Source: CBDFGK01 sp965247075
Lineage (GTDB): Bacteria > Pseudomonadota > Gammaproteobacteria > Pseudomonadales > Halieaceae
DNA: 64,000 nucleotides
Direction: 5' to 3'
Assembly (NCBI GenBank): GCA_965247075.1
Contig: CBDFGK010000003.1
Coordinates: 868,001-932,000, forward strand
Positions 55,528 to 64,000 of the stretch are shown one piece after another. How positions within the stretch are numbered: position 1 is the stretch's first letter; each line of letters begins with the position of its first letter. A program made the position numbers and the translations under genes. A model generated the notes under the pieces. That model saw nothing but the letters and a program-made list of their open reading frames with translations. It was not told the DNA's origin and made no database searches.

Positions 55528-56487
55528 CTACGCACTATCACATGCCTCTTGCCAGCCCAGCAGCGCGGCACCCCTTGCTCCGCTCGCGTCACCGAATTGG
55601 GCCGCTTTGATATCGGGCGTACTTACATTAGCAAAGAGATGCCGCTGCACAGCGGCCGGGACTTGTTCGTAAATTTCACCGATATTCGACAGTCCTCCGG
55701 CAAGGACAATAACGTCGGGATCGACAATTAGGACTAGCTGTGCCAGAAAACTGCCAAGACAATCGATGTAGCAATCCCAAGTGTTGATGGCCGGTCGATC
55801 GCCCGCTCGTACACCTTGTAGAAGTTCCGATACGGTCTGATAGTTTGCGCCAAAATGGGCGCTTAGATAGAGCAAGCCTGGACCGGAGAGATAACGTTCT
55901 ACACAACCGAGCAGTCCGCAGCCACATTGGCGTAATTCAAGACTGTGGCGTTCAGCGACAACGGCTGAGATCGGAATATGGCCATACTCACCAGCGACCC
56001 GTTGGCGGCCGTCGTGTAGGCGAGCGTTAATATAGGCCGCACCAGAGAGGCCCGTACCAATAATAACGCCAAGTGCGCATGCCGCATCGTTCGCTGCACC
56101 GCCTCGCACCTCCGACAGTATGAAAAGCTTGGCGTCGTTGCCGATACTGACGGGACGCAGCAGCAGACATCTTAGGTCACTAAGCAATGGTTTACCGTTC
56201 AAACAGGCAATATTTGCCGAGTGACCGATCCCGTTCTCGTCGACAAACGCCGCCAGACCGATTCCAATCGTCGCGTTGTCGCTGCCTTTGGCGTGGGCGT
56301 CGGCATCTGCCACCAGTGCAGCGACGGTGTCCAGGAATTCCTGATAATCAGTGGACGGCGTGCTAACCCTTGTCGAAAATAGAACAGACAGCGATGTAGC
56401 GTACGCTGTTAGCTCGATCTTGGTGCCACCAATATCCACACCATAGTGTATCAACTGTGTACTTTCCCTGGCTGTGCGATATGCCAC
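55528..56487 (-). CDS. ROK-family sugar kinase, probably N-acetylglucosamine kinase
   Basis: A 319-residue ROK kinase. The N-terminal ATP loop is YGVDIGGTKIELTAY. The sugar site and zinc motif are GEYGHIPIS followed by LRQCGCGLLGCVERYLSGPGL (CxCGxxGCxE), and the catalytic Asp is in SIGNDAKLF near residue 115. The permease gene upstream is NagP-like and ends 1 bp before this start, which suggests phosphorylation of imported GlcNAc. No deacetylase or deaminase gene is nearby. Confidence 0.85.
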   Translation of the reverse strand: MAYRTARESTQLIHYGVDIGGTKIELTAYATSLSVLFSTRVSTPSTDYQEFLDTVAALVADADAHAKGSDNATIGIGLAAFVDENGIGHSANIACLNGKPLLSDLRCLLLRPVSIGNDAKLFILSEVRGGAANDAACALGVIIGTGLSGAAYINARLHDGRQRVAGEYGHIPISAVVAERHSLELRQCGCGLLGCVERYLSGPGLLYLSAHFGANYQTVSELLQGVRAGDRPAINTWDCYIDCLGSFLAQLVLIVDPDVIVLAGGLSNIGEIYEQVPAAVQRHLFANVSTPDIKAAQFGDASGARGAALLGWQEACDSA

Positions 56488-56488
56488 A

Positions 56489-57832
56489 TCATCCCACTCG
56501 GGTCCAGGACCTTAGCTTGTGACCTTTCGTTGCAAAGAAGAAGATGAAGGCATAACAAGGTATCATGATCAGATATGCAAGGTGCGGTGCACCGCTAGAC
56601 TGAGCCACCGCACCATACATCAACGGTATGATGGCGCCGCCGGATATCCCTATAACCAACAATGCCGACCCTATATTGACCTGATGCGTGTTCAAATCGG
56701 CCAGAGCAAGAGGCCAAACGGCCGGCCAGACGATCGCATTTGATAGACCAAACAGCGCGACGAAGAAAACGGTGTTAGGGACCGCGGGAATGCCGGTCCA
56801 ACCGAAAACCGCAGAGAACAAACCGCTGGTACCTGGATCTGACATCCCAACGAGTAAACTTAAAAGTATGCCAAGAATTGCGGAGCTGGCGAGCGCCCTT
56901 TCTTGTGAAATCCAGCGCGGTATCGTCAACATGCCGATGACATAGCCGCATAACATGAAACCCATAGTGTACGCTGTCAGTTGTCCGTAATTGGCAACGC
57001 CAAGGTCTTTGCCAAACAGGCCAATCGTATCACCTGCAATGACCTCTGCGCCTACGTAGAAAAACAGTGTGACTGCGCCAAGCACCAGCTGCGGATGCTT
57101 GGTGATTTTGTCGCTATTTTTTTCGCTAGGACTATCCTGATCGACTGGATCACGTAGTGGCGACAGCCAGACGAAAACGGCCAGAACGGCCAGTATCGCT
57201 GCCATAATCAAGTATGGAGGAATCAGCCGGCCCACTAATTCCGACAGCTTAAGTGCGCGCTCGGCGTCTCGAAGCACCGACAGCGCGTCATCGCTAAACT
57301 GAGACATATCTGTCAATACAAGAGCTGCAAATAGAAGTGGCGCAACGACACCGGCGCTTTTGTTTAGAATGCCCATGATACTTATGCGTACGGCAGCACT
57401 GGACCTTGGACCGACCAAGACAACGAATGGATTGGACGCCATTTGCAGTAGGGTTAGTCCGCCACCCAAAACGAATAGTGCCAGAAGAAAAATACTGTAC
57501 ATGCGCGACATTGCGGCCGGCACGAAAATCAGTGCGCCCACAACCATAATTAAGAGGCCCCCTACCATGCCGTTTTTGTAACCGACACGATGCAAAACAG
57601 CAGACATCGGAAGCGCCATTACTGTATACGAAATGTAAAATGCCATGGTCACCAAATACGCTTGGAAATGGTCCAATTCACAAGCGATCTGTAAAAAAGG
57701 TATGAGCGCACCGTTTAGCCACGTAACAAAACCGAACATGAAAAACAACACGCCGATAATGACCATGGGCAATAGGCTGGACGACTTGTCTGTGCTGAGA
57801 ATCATGCGAAATATTCCATCGATTTGTTGCAT
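56489..57832 (-). CDS. NagP-like sugar permease (MFS, FucP type)
   Basis: A 447-residue major facilitator protein with twelve hydrophobic helices. The first helices, VIIGVLFFMFGFVTWLNGALIPFLQIACEL, then AFYISYTVMALPMSAVLHRVGYKNGM and LALFVLGGGLTLLQMASNPFVVLVGP, closely follow the NagP N-acetylglucosamine permease pattern. It forms an operon with the kinase. Upstream lie a TonB receptor and FecR/FecI, so outer- and inner-membrane uptake are encoded together. Confidence 0.85.
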   Translation of the reverse strand: MQQIDGIFRMILSTDKSSSLLPMVIIGVLFFMFGFVTWLNGALIPFLQIACELDHFQAYLVTMAFYISYTVMALPMSAVLHRVGYKNGMVGGLLIMVVGALIFVPAAMSRMYSIFLLALFVLGGGLTLLQMASNPFVVLVGPRSSAAVRISIMGILNKSAGVVAPLLFAALVLTDMSQFSDDALSVLRDAERALKLSELVGRLIPPYLIMAAILAVLAVFVWLSPLRDPVDQDSPSEKNSDKITKHPQLVLGAVTLFFYVGAEVIAGDTIGLFGKDLGVANYGQLTAYTMGFMLCGYVIGMLTIPRWISQERALASSAILGILLSLLVGMSDPGTSGLFSAVFGWTGIPAVPNTVFFVALFGLSNAIVWPAVWPLALADLNTHQVNIGSALLVIGISGGAIIPLMYGAVAQSSGAPHLAYLIMIPCYAFIFFFATKGHKLRSWTRVG

Positions 57833-58008
57833 ACAGGCGACAAGGAGAGTTTGCTATGCAGCGACGGGCGGGCCCGCCAAGATGCATCTGGGAGGCGCGT
57901 TGCGCCCCCCGTCCCGTCTCCGGGGGAAGAGACAGTTGCAAAACTCGCGAGTGTATTTTCTACCCCAACTTGAAAATATCCACGTCGGCCTCTAAAGCTG
58001 CACTGCTT

Positions 58009-60371
58009 CTAGAACTGATAGTCAACGGAGAGTCCAAAGAGGCGTTCGTAGTCGCGCGGTAGATAGTGTAGAACCACACCACCCATATCCGGGCCATTTA
58101 CATCGGCACCCTGAATATAAAACTCATCACCCGCATTCTTAACGAAAGCGGTGACCGTGATTCGCTCGTCGGCAGTAATGAATCCCGCGCTCAAGTCCAA
58201 TATGCCAAATGATTCCTGAATGGTGCTTGGGTCTCCATTGCTTGAAACGTTCGAATCATCCATCCATCGATAGTTGAATTGCGCAAACGGCCGGAGGCCC
58301 AAACGTTGACTCTCATAACGACCCGACAGAATGAGCCGATTCTCTGGAGCTGCCTCTAACGGCTCCCCACTACGATCTTGAATCGTCCCGCCCGTTCCAT
58401 CGCTAACACAACCTTGTGCGGCTGTCTGTCCAAGGTAGCAATTGGCGTTTTTAAAATCGGAATATATCGCTTTGTTGTATCCGTAACTTCCGGAAAAACT
58501 AATGGAGTCCGTCAGATAGGCCGTAATACTTGCTTCAAAGCCTTCCGTAGTTAGCTCTTCAACTGACCCCAACCGATTTGAAATTGTTGCTAGATCTCGC
58601 AGGGACTGTTGGAACCCATCAATCGTTGTGTCGTAGTAGATAACGCTGTATTTCACTCGGTCGGCAATAGTTCCTCTAAACCCAATCTCGAACGATTCCG
58701 TCTCCTCTCCGGGTATAGGCTCTTCGCCGTTTTGAATTCGGCCTGTGTTCAAACCGAACTCAAGGCTGTACCCGCGACCTTTGTAGCCGGTGGAAAACGA
58801 GGTGAACAAATTGAAGTTATCAGAAGCGAAATATTGCGCACCAACCTTGTAGGTTACCTCTGTATCGTTCTCCTTGCCGTTTGCGAATGGCGTGGAACAA
58901 TCGAAATCACCGCCCAACCCTGGCGCTGGGCGTCAAACCCTTCGCATCGTCGCCACCGAGCCTTTGCTTTTGCCTCATCGTTGAGCACGCGGAAGCCGCC
59001 GAACAAATTTATGCTATCCGAAACATGGTAGTTTGCGTGGCCGAACGCCGCAATATTGTCGTATCCTGATTCTGCATCAATGATGAATAGCTGCGTCTGA
59101 CCAGTGTCAATAGTCGTCCTGTCAGAAAGTTCCAATGCGTCGGTCGTCGCCGTGTAATAGTACAGCCCCAAAATATAGTCGAGTGTGTCACTTTCGGGTG
59201 ATGTCAATCGAAACTCTTGTGAAAACCACTCCACATCGCGGTCATGTTGCTGTCTTCTCTGAAATGCAAAGGCTGTAAAATCATTATCCCAACCGCTAGT
59301 CGCTTCCCATTCCCGGTACGCCGTCAAGCTCGTTATGAGGTGGCCTCCCGCCAACTCCCAGTTAAGTTCAGCCGAAACTCCACGATTTATCGATTCCTGG
59401 AACGGATCAAAGTTCTGTGCAATTCGCTCATTCTCATCACCTATTTGTATCTGCGGGCCGAGCACTTCCGCCGCTGTTCCGGCCAGCGATCCACCAGAAA
59501 GATTGCCACCCATGTGATTGACGAAACTTGAATCGATATCCGGCGTACCTGGCCGACCGGCAGCGTCGGCGGGGCTAATCCGCTCTTCCCTGTGTACGCG
59601 AGCGCAGCAAGTAGTAATCTGACGCGAATAATCCGCTGAGAATAGGGCATCAAATGTGTCGGAAACCTGCCAGGAGAGCTTGGTACGGAATCCAAACGCA
59701 TCGACCCCGTTCACCTTATTGTCGGTGACTACGTTGAATACATTGCCGTCGTAATTGCGCATAAAGCCACTGGTCCGGAACGCCAGTTTGTCATCAAGTG
59801 GCGCGCTGTACGAGAAACGCGCCCCATAGTCTTCATCTGACGTCCCCCTGACTGAAAAGCTGCCATCCGCCTCTTCAGTATTCGGCTTTTTGGTGATGAT
59901 ATTGATTAGCCCTACCGACGCATTCTTGCCAAAGAGCGTACCCTGGGGTCCATTTAGAACTTCGATTCGCTCAATGTCTGGCAATTCATTGAAAGTTGAT
60001 CCACCGCGAGCCATAACGACACCGTCAACAACGGTTGCCACACTGGGCTCCACGCCAGACCCCAATTCAGCTGTTCCAACCCCACGAATGCGCACTGACG
60101 TTTGGTCAAAGCCGCGTCGAGTGCTGAAGTTTACAGTCGGTGAAAGGTTAATAATCTCCTCAACTCGAGTGATCTGAGCCTCGCGGAGAGAGTTCGCTGT
60201 AAATGCCTGAATGTGCAGTGGTATTTTGTCAAGGTTCTCCTCCCTCTTCTGGGCGGTCACGATAATTTCTTCAAGCAGTGATGCGCTGTCGGCCGGCTGT
60301 TGTCCGTTCGCAGCAGGTACCGCAAACACGACCGCCAGGAAGGCAAGTAGCCCTTTCTTTTTTATAAGCAT
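58009..60371 (-). pseudogene. TonB-dependent receptor with one frameshift
   Basis: A start at 60371 has GAGGA 7 nt upstream and yields a signal peptide (MLIKKKGLLAFLAVVFAVPAANG), then LLEEIIVTAQKREE (TonB box), a plug (VEVLNGPQGTLFGKNASVGLINIIT-like) and a barrel. Near 58905-58920 the frame shifts: the first part ends after FDAQRQGW and the barrel resumes with GGDFDCSTPFANGKEN in the next frame, ending in YQF at 58009. One base lost (or a sequencing error) explains it. Otherwise the receptor has normal length (about 785 residues). It probably imports an amino sugar or oligosaccharide. Confidence 0.8.
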
Positions 60372-60944
60372 TGGCTTTTCCTCGTTAGTGCGTTCAGTTG
60401 ATCCGATGTTAGTAATGCTGATGACGCGTTTCTGGGAAAGGCCGCCCAAAAGACCAGTGTCCTTCAGTAGTGCATTCAAAGCCTCGAGAAGCGTGTAACG
60501 CCCAACCACTGCGTTAGCTTCCGTGGCTTCTGCCAGATCGTAAGAAAAAAGTGTGATCGCCCCCGTTTGCAGACCGATCTGCTTAAGGGCTTTCGCGGCG
60601 GTTTGTTGTGCAATATCAAAATCGTAATATACTGGCCCATCCGCATTCGCCGCTGCGCTTTGTGCTGCGCAAATAGCGAAAGCAACCAGTATCAAAGTCC
60701 GATTCGACCGACCGCGATGCTTTCTCCCTCTAATCCGACCACTACTTTCAGCAATTACCCGCTCTTTCGTAGCAACCTTGTCGGCCAGTAGACCGATCAG
60801 AGAGAAAAGTCCGTAAGTTTTTTTTGAAACAATATGTTTGAAGGGCCTTAGAAAGTTGGAAATTTCCGCCCAGAGCCTATAACGAAGCGTAGCTCGACAT
60901 GCTCGGCGAGAATTATAGCTGCATGTTGACCCACAACGAAACAA
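60372..60944 (-). CDS. in-frame STN (secretin/TonB short N-terminal) module upstream of the receptor
   Basis: The receptor frame stays open upstream to a TTG at 60944. Residues 82-98 form a signal peptide (NRTLILVAFAICAAQSAAA), followed by an STN domain (VYYDFDIAQQTAAKALKQIGLQTGAITLFSYD, then YTLLEALNALLKDTG). STN domains pass the ligand signal from receptor to FecR. Here the domain is separated from the TonB box by a second signal-peptide-like segment with its own Met and Shine-Dalgarno site, and no stop lies between. Either one fused receptor with an internal hydrophobic segment, or two products, could result. The true start is unclear. Confidence 0.6.
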
Positions 60945-60958
60945 GGTCGACCCCCGTA

Positions 60959-62050
60959 CTAAATTCCTGCCGAAATCAGGATGCGATCATCCGATAGACG
61001 CTTAACCCGCAGTCCAAACGCTGTTTCGAGTGCCTCAAACATCGTATCGGTTTCACCAACCGGAAATATTCCGCCGATTCTGATTGCGCCAACCTCTGGA
61101 TTGGAGAATTCGATATTAACGGTAGTGTAGCGGCTGATTTCTTTCACAACTTCTGAAAGCGGTTCGCCAGAAAACAACAGGACACCTTCAGTCCACGCAA
61201 GCCGCTTGGACATGTTCGACCGATCGACGTCGCGCAAGTTATCCAGTGCCTCGACAGCATTGGACCGACTGGCTGTGAATATTTTTATTGAGGCAACCTG
61301 ACCTGCATGCAAAGTGCCAAGATCATTTACCCACTTATCGACGTCCGGTATTTCAGCTACGCCACCGGCCGAATTGGTTTGTACGGTGGTTGGAGTGGCG
61401 ATGGAAGCCAACGCCACCCTACCTTCGGTAACCACAACGTCCACGATTTCGTCCTTCAAATGCACGGAAAATGCCGTGCCGACAGCATCGATACGCCCAC
61501 TGCCTGCAAATACACGGAACAGCTGCAATTCGTTTTCCGCAACGGTAAAGTGTGCCTCACCGTTCAAAAGATAGATATCGCGAAATCCGCTGTCGTAATC
61601 CACTTTGATCTTTGTGTTTGTGTTCAGCAGAACGACCGAGCCGTCCGACAAGGTAGTCGACTCCTGTTCTCCAATTTCGGTGGCATAGAACCCATTCGTA
61701 TCAATCATGGGGTTCCGCGCATTCCAAACCACTATACTGACCGCGATCAAAACGACGCTGGCAACCGCCAGCCTTGCCAACCGCGGCAGTCCCCAATATT
61801 CTGCAATATCCCATACGGTTTTTCGCGGCCGCGCCAAAGGAACAGCCAATTCAGTCAGCACGTTTACCTGTTCCCACATTTTAGCAAACCGGCGCATCGT
61901 TTCTCGATGTAGCGGACTGCGAGCGGACCACTCTTTCAGCCGCTCGCGCTCTTCACTGCTGAGTTCATCCTCGCGATCCAACCGAGCCAACCATGACATG
62001 GTTTCCGCATCAATCACGCTGCGTTCCCGAAATTCGACGACTTTCTTCAT
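60959..62050 (-). CDS. FecR-family anti-sigma regulator
   Basis: A 363-residue inner-membrane signal protein. The cytoplasmic N-terminus (ETMSWLARLDREDELSSEERERLKEWSARSPLHRE) is the FecR_N domain. One membrane helix follows near residues 95-110 (LAVASVVLIAVSIVVW). The periplasmic FecR domain has ATEIGEQESTTLSDGSVVLLNTNTKIKV, and a C-terminal STN-like part ends RLSDDRILISAGI. It would hold the sigma factor until the receptor's STN domain signals ligand. It overlaps the sigma gene by 4 nt. Confidence 0.9.
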   Translation of the reverse strand: MKKVVEFRERSVIDAETMSWLARLDREDELSSEERERLKEWSARSPLHRETMRRFAKMWEQVNVLTELAVPLARPRKTVWDIAEYWGLPRLARLAVASVVLIAVSIVVWNARNPMIDTNGFYATEIGEQESTTLSDGSVVLLNTNTKIKVDYDSGFRDIYLLNGEAHFTVAENELQLFRVFAGSGRIDAVGTAFSVHLKDEIVDVVVTEGRVALASIATPTTVQTNSAGGVAEIPDVDKWVNDLGTLHAGQVASIKIFTASRSNAVEALDNLRDVDRSNMSKRLAWTEGVLLFSGEPLSEVVKEISRYTTVNIEFSNPEVGAIRIGGIFPVGETDTMFEALETAFGLRVKRLSDDRILISAGI

Positions 62051-62634
62051 TGCTTTTCCAACCTACGAGTCCGTAAGTTCCCCCTAGCACCAATACCCAT
62101 ACGATGTTGTTCTTCTCTATCGTGCACGCCAATACAGGCCGCCATTCCGCGCGTGAGGTACTTTTCAACCGAACTCGCTGACAACGACATGTGCTCGGCG
62201 ATTTCCTTGTGAGAAAGCCCGTGCACCTTCCGGAGCAAGAAAACCTCTCTACACTTGTGCGGAAGTGCCGCTACAGCGATACAATACAACCCAAGTTGTT
62301 CGTCAGCCTGTGCCTCGTCGTCCGCTGATGCCTCTGTAGCTAAGAGTTCAGAGATGCCAGATTCCTCAAGACAATTGGTGATCTGCTTCGACTTTTTACT
62401 TAATTCTGTTAGCGCGATATTCTTGGCTACCCGAAAAAGGAATGCCTTGGGGTTTTCAATTAGCTGTCTTTGTTCAGCTACGTAGGAGCGCAAATATGCC
62501 TCCTGAGCTACATCCTCAATGTCCTGTCGATTCGAGAAGAAACGCGCCAAGAAGCTTTTCAGCAACGGGCTGTTCTCCACGAACGCGGCCGACATTTTGG
62601 AAAGCTTGGTGTTGGAACGCTTACTACCGGGCAT
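62047..62634 (-). CDS. FecI-like ECF sigma factor
   Basis: A 195-residue ECF sigma factor. Region 2 reads LKSFLARFFSNRQDIEDVAQEAYLRSY, and region 4 reads LPHKCREVFLLRKVHGLSHKEIAEHMSLSASSVEKYLTRGM. It is coupled to FecR (ATGA overlap) and presumably drives the downstream receptor, permease and kinase. In classic systems it answers iron-citrate; here the neighbours suggest a sugar signal. Confidence 0.9.
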   Translation of the reverse strand: MPGSKRSNTKLSKMSAAFVENSPLLKSFLARFFSNRQDIEDVAQEAYLRSYVAEQRQLIENPKAFLFRVAKNIALTELSKKSKQITNCLEESGISELLATEASADDEAQADEQLGLYCIAVAALPHKCREVFLLRKVHGLSHKEIAEHMSLSASSVEKYLTRGMAACIGVHDREEQHRMGIGARGNLRTRRLEKQ

Positions 62635-62826
62635 TCAGTTTCTCCCTATCCGTACCACGACTAACGAGGTGCCATAATCCGTAATCGAAATAGGTATTTA
62701 TTTGTGCAAAGGTGGAGTTTATACCAAATACGGAGACGGTCATTGTAGCATGGCGCGACCAGTTAGTGCGCATCCATAAACTCTCAATCCATTGAAATAT
62801 AAGGAAATATTTTCGCAAGGCATTAA

Positions 62827-62888
62827 AAAATCCTCTTGAATTTGTTAAGCTAAAGGTACAAACAGTAACCGGAAAAAACAAGAGGATT
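62827..62888. repeat. inverted repeat before a transposase gene
   Basis: ATCCTCTTG (62827-62835 region) and CAAGAGGAT (about 62879-62888) are inverted copies with the transposase start just after. They may mark the left end of the interrupted element or form a translation-limiting hairpin. Confidence 0.4.
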
Positions 62889-62892
62889 CCGC

Positions 62893-63268
62893 ATGCGAGA
62901 AACCCGCATTGCTCAGGCAAGTATATTTGAAAACTACTCAGAACACGAATTTGGGACTCGGCTTAAAGCATTGTCGAATCGACTGGATCAGCACCCGGAA
63001 ATATTGCTCCTGGTCGCTGACGATCTCATTGATGCGTCGGTAGCCAAGGTGGGGCGAACAGGTTTAACCGTTGAAAATATATTTCGATGCCTGTTATTGA
63101 AACAGCTATTGCGCATCAGCTACGAGCAACTGGCGTTTCATTTGTCGGACTCAATGACGTACCGTACTTTTGCCCGTCTGCGCGCCACAGTGATGCCTGG
63201 TCGATCCGGATTACAGTCAACAATACGGCGTATCCGCCCAGAAACACTGGAAAAAGTGCATGAAACCC
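62893..63268 (+). pseudogene. transposase gene (ISNCY-like), cut by ISL3
   Basis: About 125 residues: MRETRIAQASIFENYSEHEF, then LTVENIFRCLLLKQLLRISYEQLAFHLSDSMTYRTFARL. This is the N-terminal domain of a transposase family with the MRxTRxxQxSIF start. At 63269 ISL3 copy 2 begins and the frame runs nine codons into it. The DDE part would lie beyond the ISL3 copy, outside the window. Confidence 0.7.
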
Positions 63269-64000
63269 GGCTCTTCTCCGGTCTTGTGAGTGAAGATTAG
63301 GCCGCAACATAGAACATCGAGTCATTATCCGGTAGCGATGACTGCCTGATCTTGAGTTTGAAATACTCGGTATCCCTGATGCCTCTGGCGCGCTTGCGGA
63401 TCATGCCGATACCGATGTTGCCGGCCTCGATCCTGGCGCTGGTGAGCTTGTGCTTCGCGTAATTGCAAATGCCCACACGGTGGTTTCTCAACGACTTTGC
63501 AAACTTCTTCAGGTAGAGCAGGGTCGATTGATCGGCTATCCGGCACCAGGCTTCCAGTCTCTCTTGCATCAGTTCGACAGTCTTTGATTCCCACAAGGCC
63601 TGAAGCTGTTCCTTCAGGATATACAGCGTATTGAGATTGGCATTTTCATCCAATAGCCGTTGTAATTTTTGAGCCTGGGATTCGTTCAGTTTATCGGCGT
63701 TTTTCAGCACCAGGTAATGTGTTCCTGTTAACAATTTCTTGCCCTCTTTATTGGCCTTTCTAAACTCAATTCGCCGCTGATTGCTCAGAGCCTTGCTGTA
63801 GTTCTTCATAACGTGGAAACGGTCAAACACAATGTCGGCATTGGGTAAGCAATCACGTACTGATTTCTGATAGGATGGCCCCATGTCCATCGCAACAGCC
63901 TCTATGTTTGCAGTGGTTTCTGCCGGAAGTTGCTTTAGAAATGCAGAGAACACATCAGCCGTTCGGCCCGTTTCCACCCCGATTAAATGCCCTTCGACCA
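63269..64000 (-). mobile_element. ISL3-family element, copy 2 (runs off the window)
   Basis: It begins with the same GGCTCTTCTCCG end as copy 1 and is nearly identical to it over 732 bp, in the same orientation. The right end and target duplication are outside the window; the 8 bp to the left are TGAAACCC. Confidence 0.93.
63297..64000 (-). CDS. ISL3-family transposase, C-terminal part
   Basis: The last 234 or so codons of the transposase. Compared with copy 1 there are few differences: Lys for Arg in ICNYAKHKL, Gln for Pro in KLQRLL, Glu for Ala in ANIEAV, and Tyr for Cys in GPSYQKS. The N-terminus lies beyond 64000. The close match points to recent transposition. Confidence 0.9.
   Translation of the reverse strand, partial: VEGHLIGVETGRTADVFSAFLKQLPAETTANIEAVAMDMGPSYQKSVRDCLPNADIVFDRFHVMKNYSKALSNQRRIEFRKANKEGKKLLTGTHYLVLKNADKLNESQAQKLQRLLDENANLNTLYILKEQLQALWESKTVELMQERLEAWCRIADQSTLLYLKKFAKSLRNHRVGICNYAKHKLTSARIEAGNIGIGMIRKRARGIRDTEYFKLKIRQSSLPDNDSMFYVAA

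Noticed and set aside
60959..62634. Iron-citrate (Fec) uptake system
   Set aside because: No ferric siderophore transporter or Fec ABC genes follow; the genes downstream are a NagP-like permease and a ROK kinase.

Overview
The window looks like a chromosomal segment of a Gram-negative, aerobic gammaproteobacterium, probably marine and near the Cellvibrionales. The signs are two large TonB-dependent receptors, FecI/FecR signalling, a glmU-glmS pair, a five-step hut pathway with HutC, and many CoA-dependent catabolic genes. This placement is inference from gene content only.

Layout. 1-711 is a scar where a truncated yeiH-like exporter gene runs into a truncated HigB-like toxin gene followed by its antitoxin. 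806-25357 is a catabolic region. On the minus strand it has a molybdopterin oxidoreductase, two acyl-CoA dehydrogenases, an alpha-methylacyl-CoA racemase, a TetR regulator and an exported amidohydrolase. On the plus strand it has a fused 2-oxoacid:ferredoxin oxidoreductase. It continues with an AraC regulator, a TonB receptor and a tight nine-gene minus-strand operon (21272 to 16096). That operon joins a PaaA/B/C/D-like di-iron oxygenase, with PaaD split into two genes, to an Ltp2-ChsH1-ChsH2-like aldolase/hydratase set (thiolase-fold protein, DUF35, two MaoC). An acyl-CoA ligase and a second AraC regulator lie upstream, separated from the operon by an intact IS4-family element. The set suggests CoA activation, racemisation, dehydrogenation, oxygenation and retro-aldol shortening of a branched, steroid-like or aryl-alkyl acid. 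The substrate is unknown.

25436-34057 holds a YkvI-like permease, an unusual alpha-hydroxy-acid oxidase, RidA, a MaoC-like protein, an esterase, an AI-2E family permease, a MazF-type toxin-antitoxin pair, and gene remnants (plsB, potassium channel, ureG, two transposases). 34058-41479 is a complete histidine utilisation cluster (hutF, hutI, hutG divergent from hutC, hutU, hutH) with an obvious HutC operator. 42223-46301 is a TrmB-like regulator divergent from glmU-glmS, with two copies of TGTCA-N9-TGACA between them.

47383-55173 is an insertion-sequence pile-up. A small secreted (DUF3806-like) gene is split by a second IS4-family copy, and that copy carries IS1182, IS1634 and ISL3 insertions, each with its own target duplication. 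An IS630 element sits at the 3' end of the same gene. 55528-62634 is a probable amino-sugar uptake locus: ROK kinase, NagP-like permease, TonB receptor with an upstream in-frame STN module and an internal frameshift, FecR and FecI. The window ends in another transposase gene cut by a second ISL3 copy that runs off the edge. No tRNA, rRNA or CRISPR array was seen.
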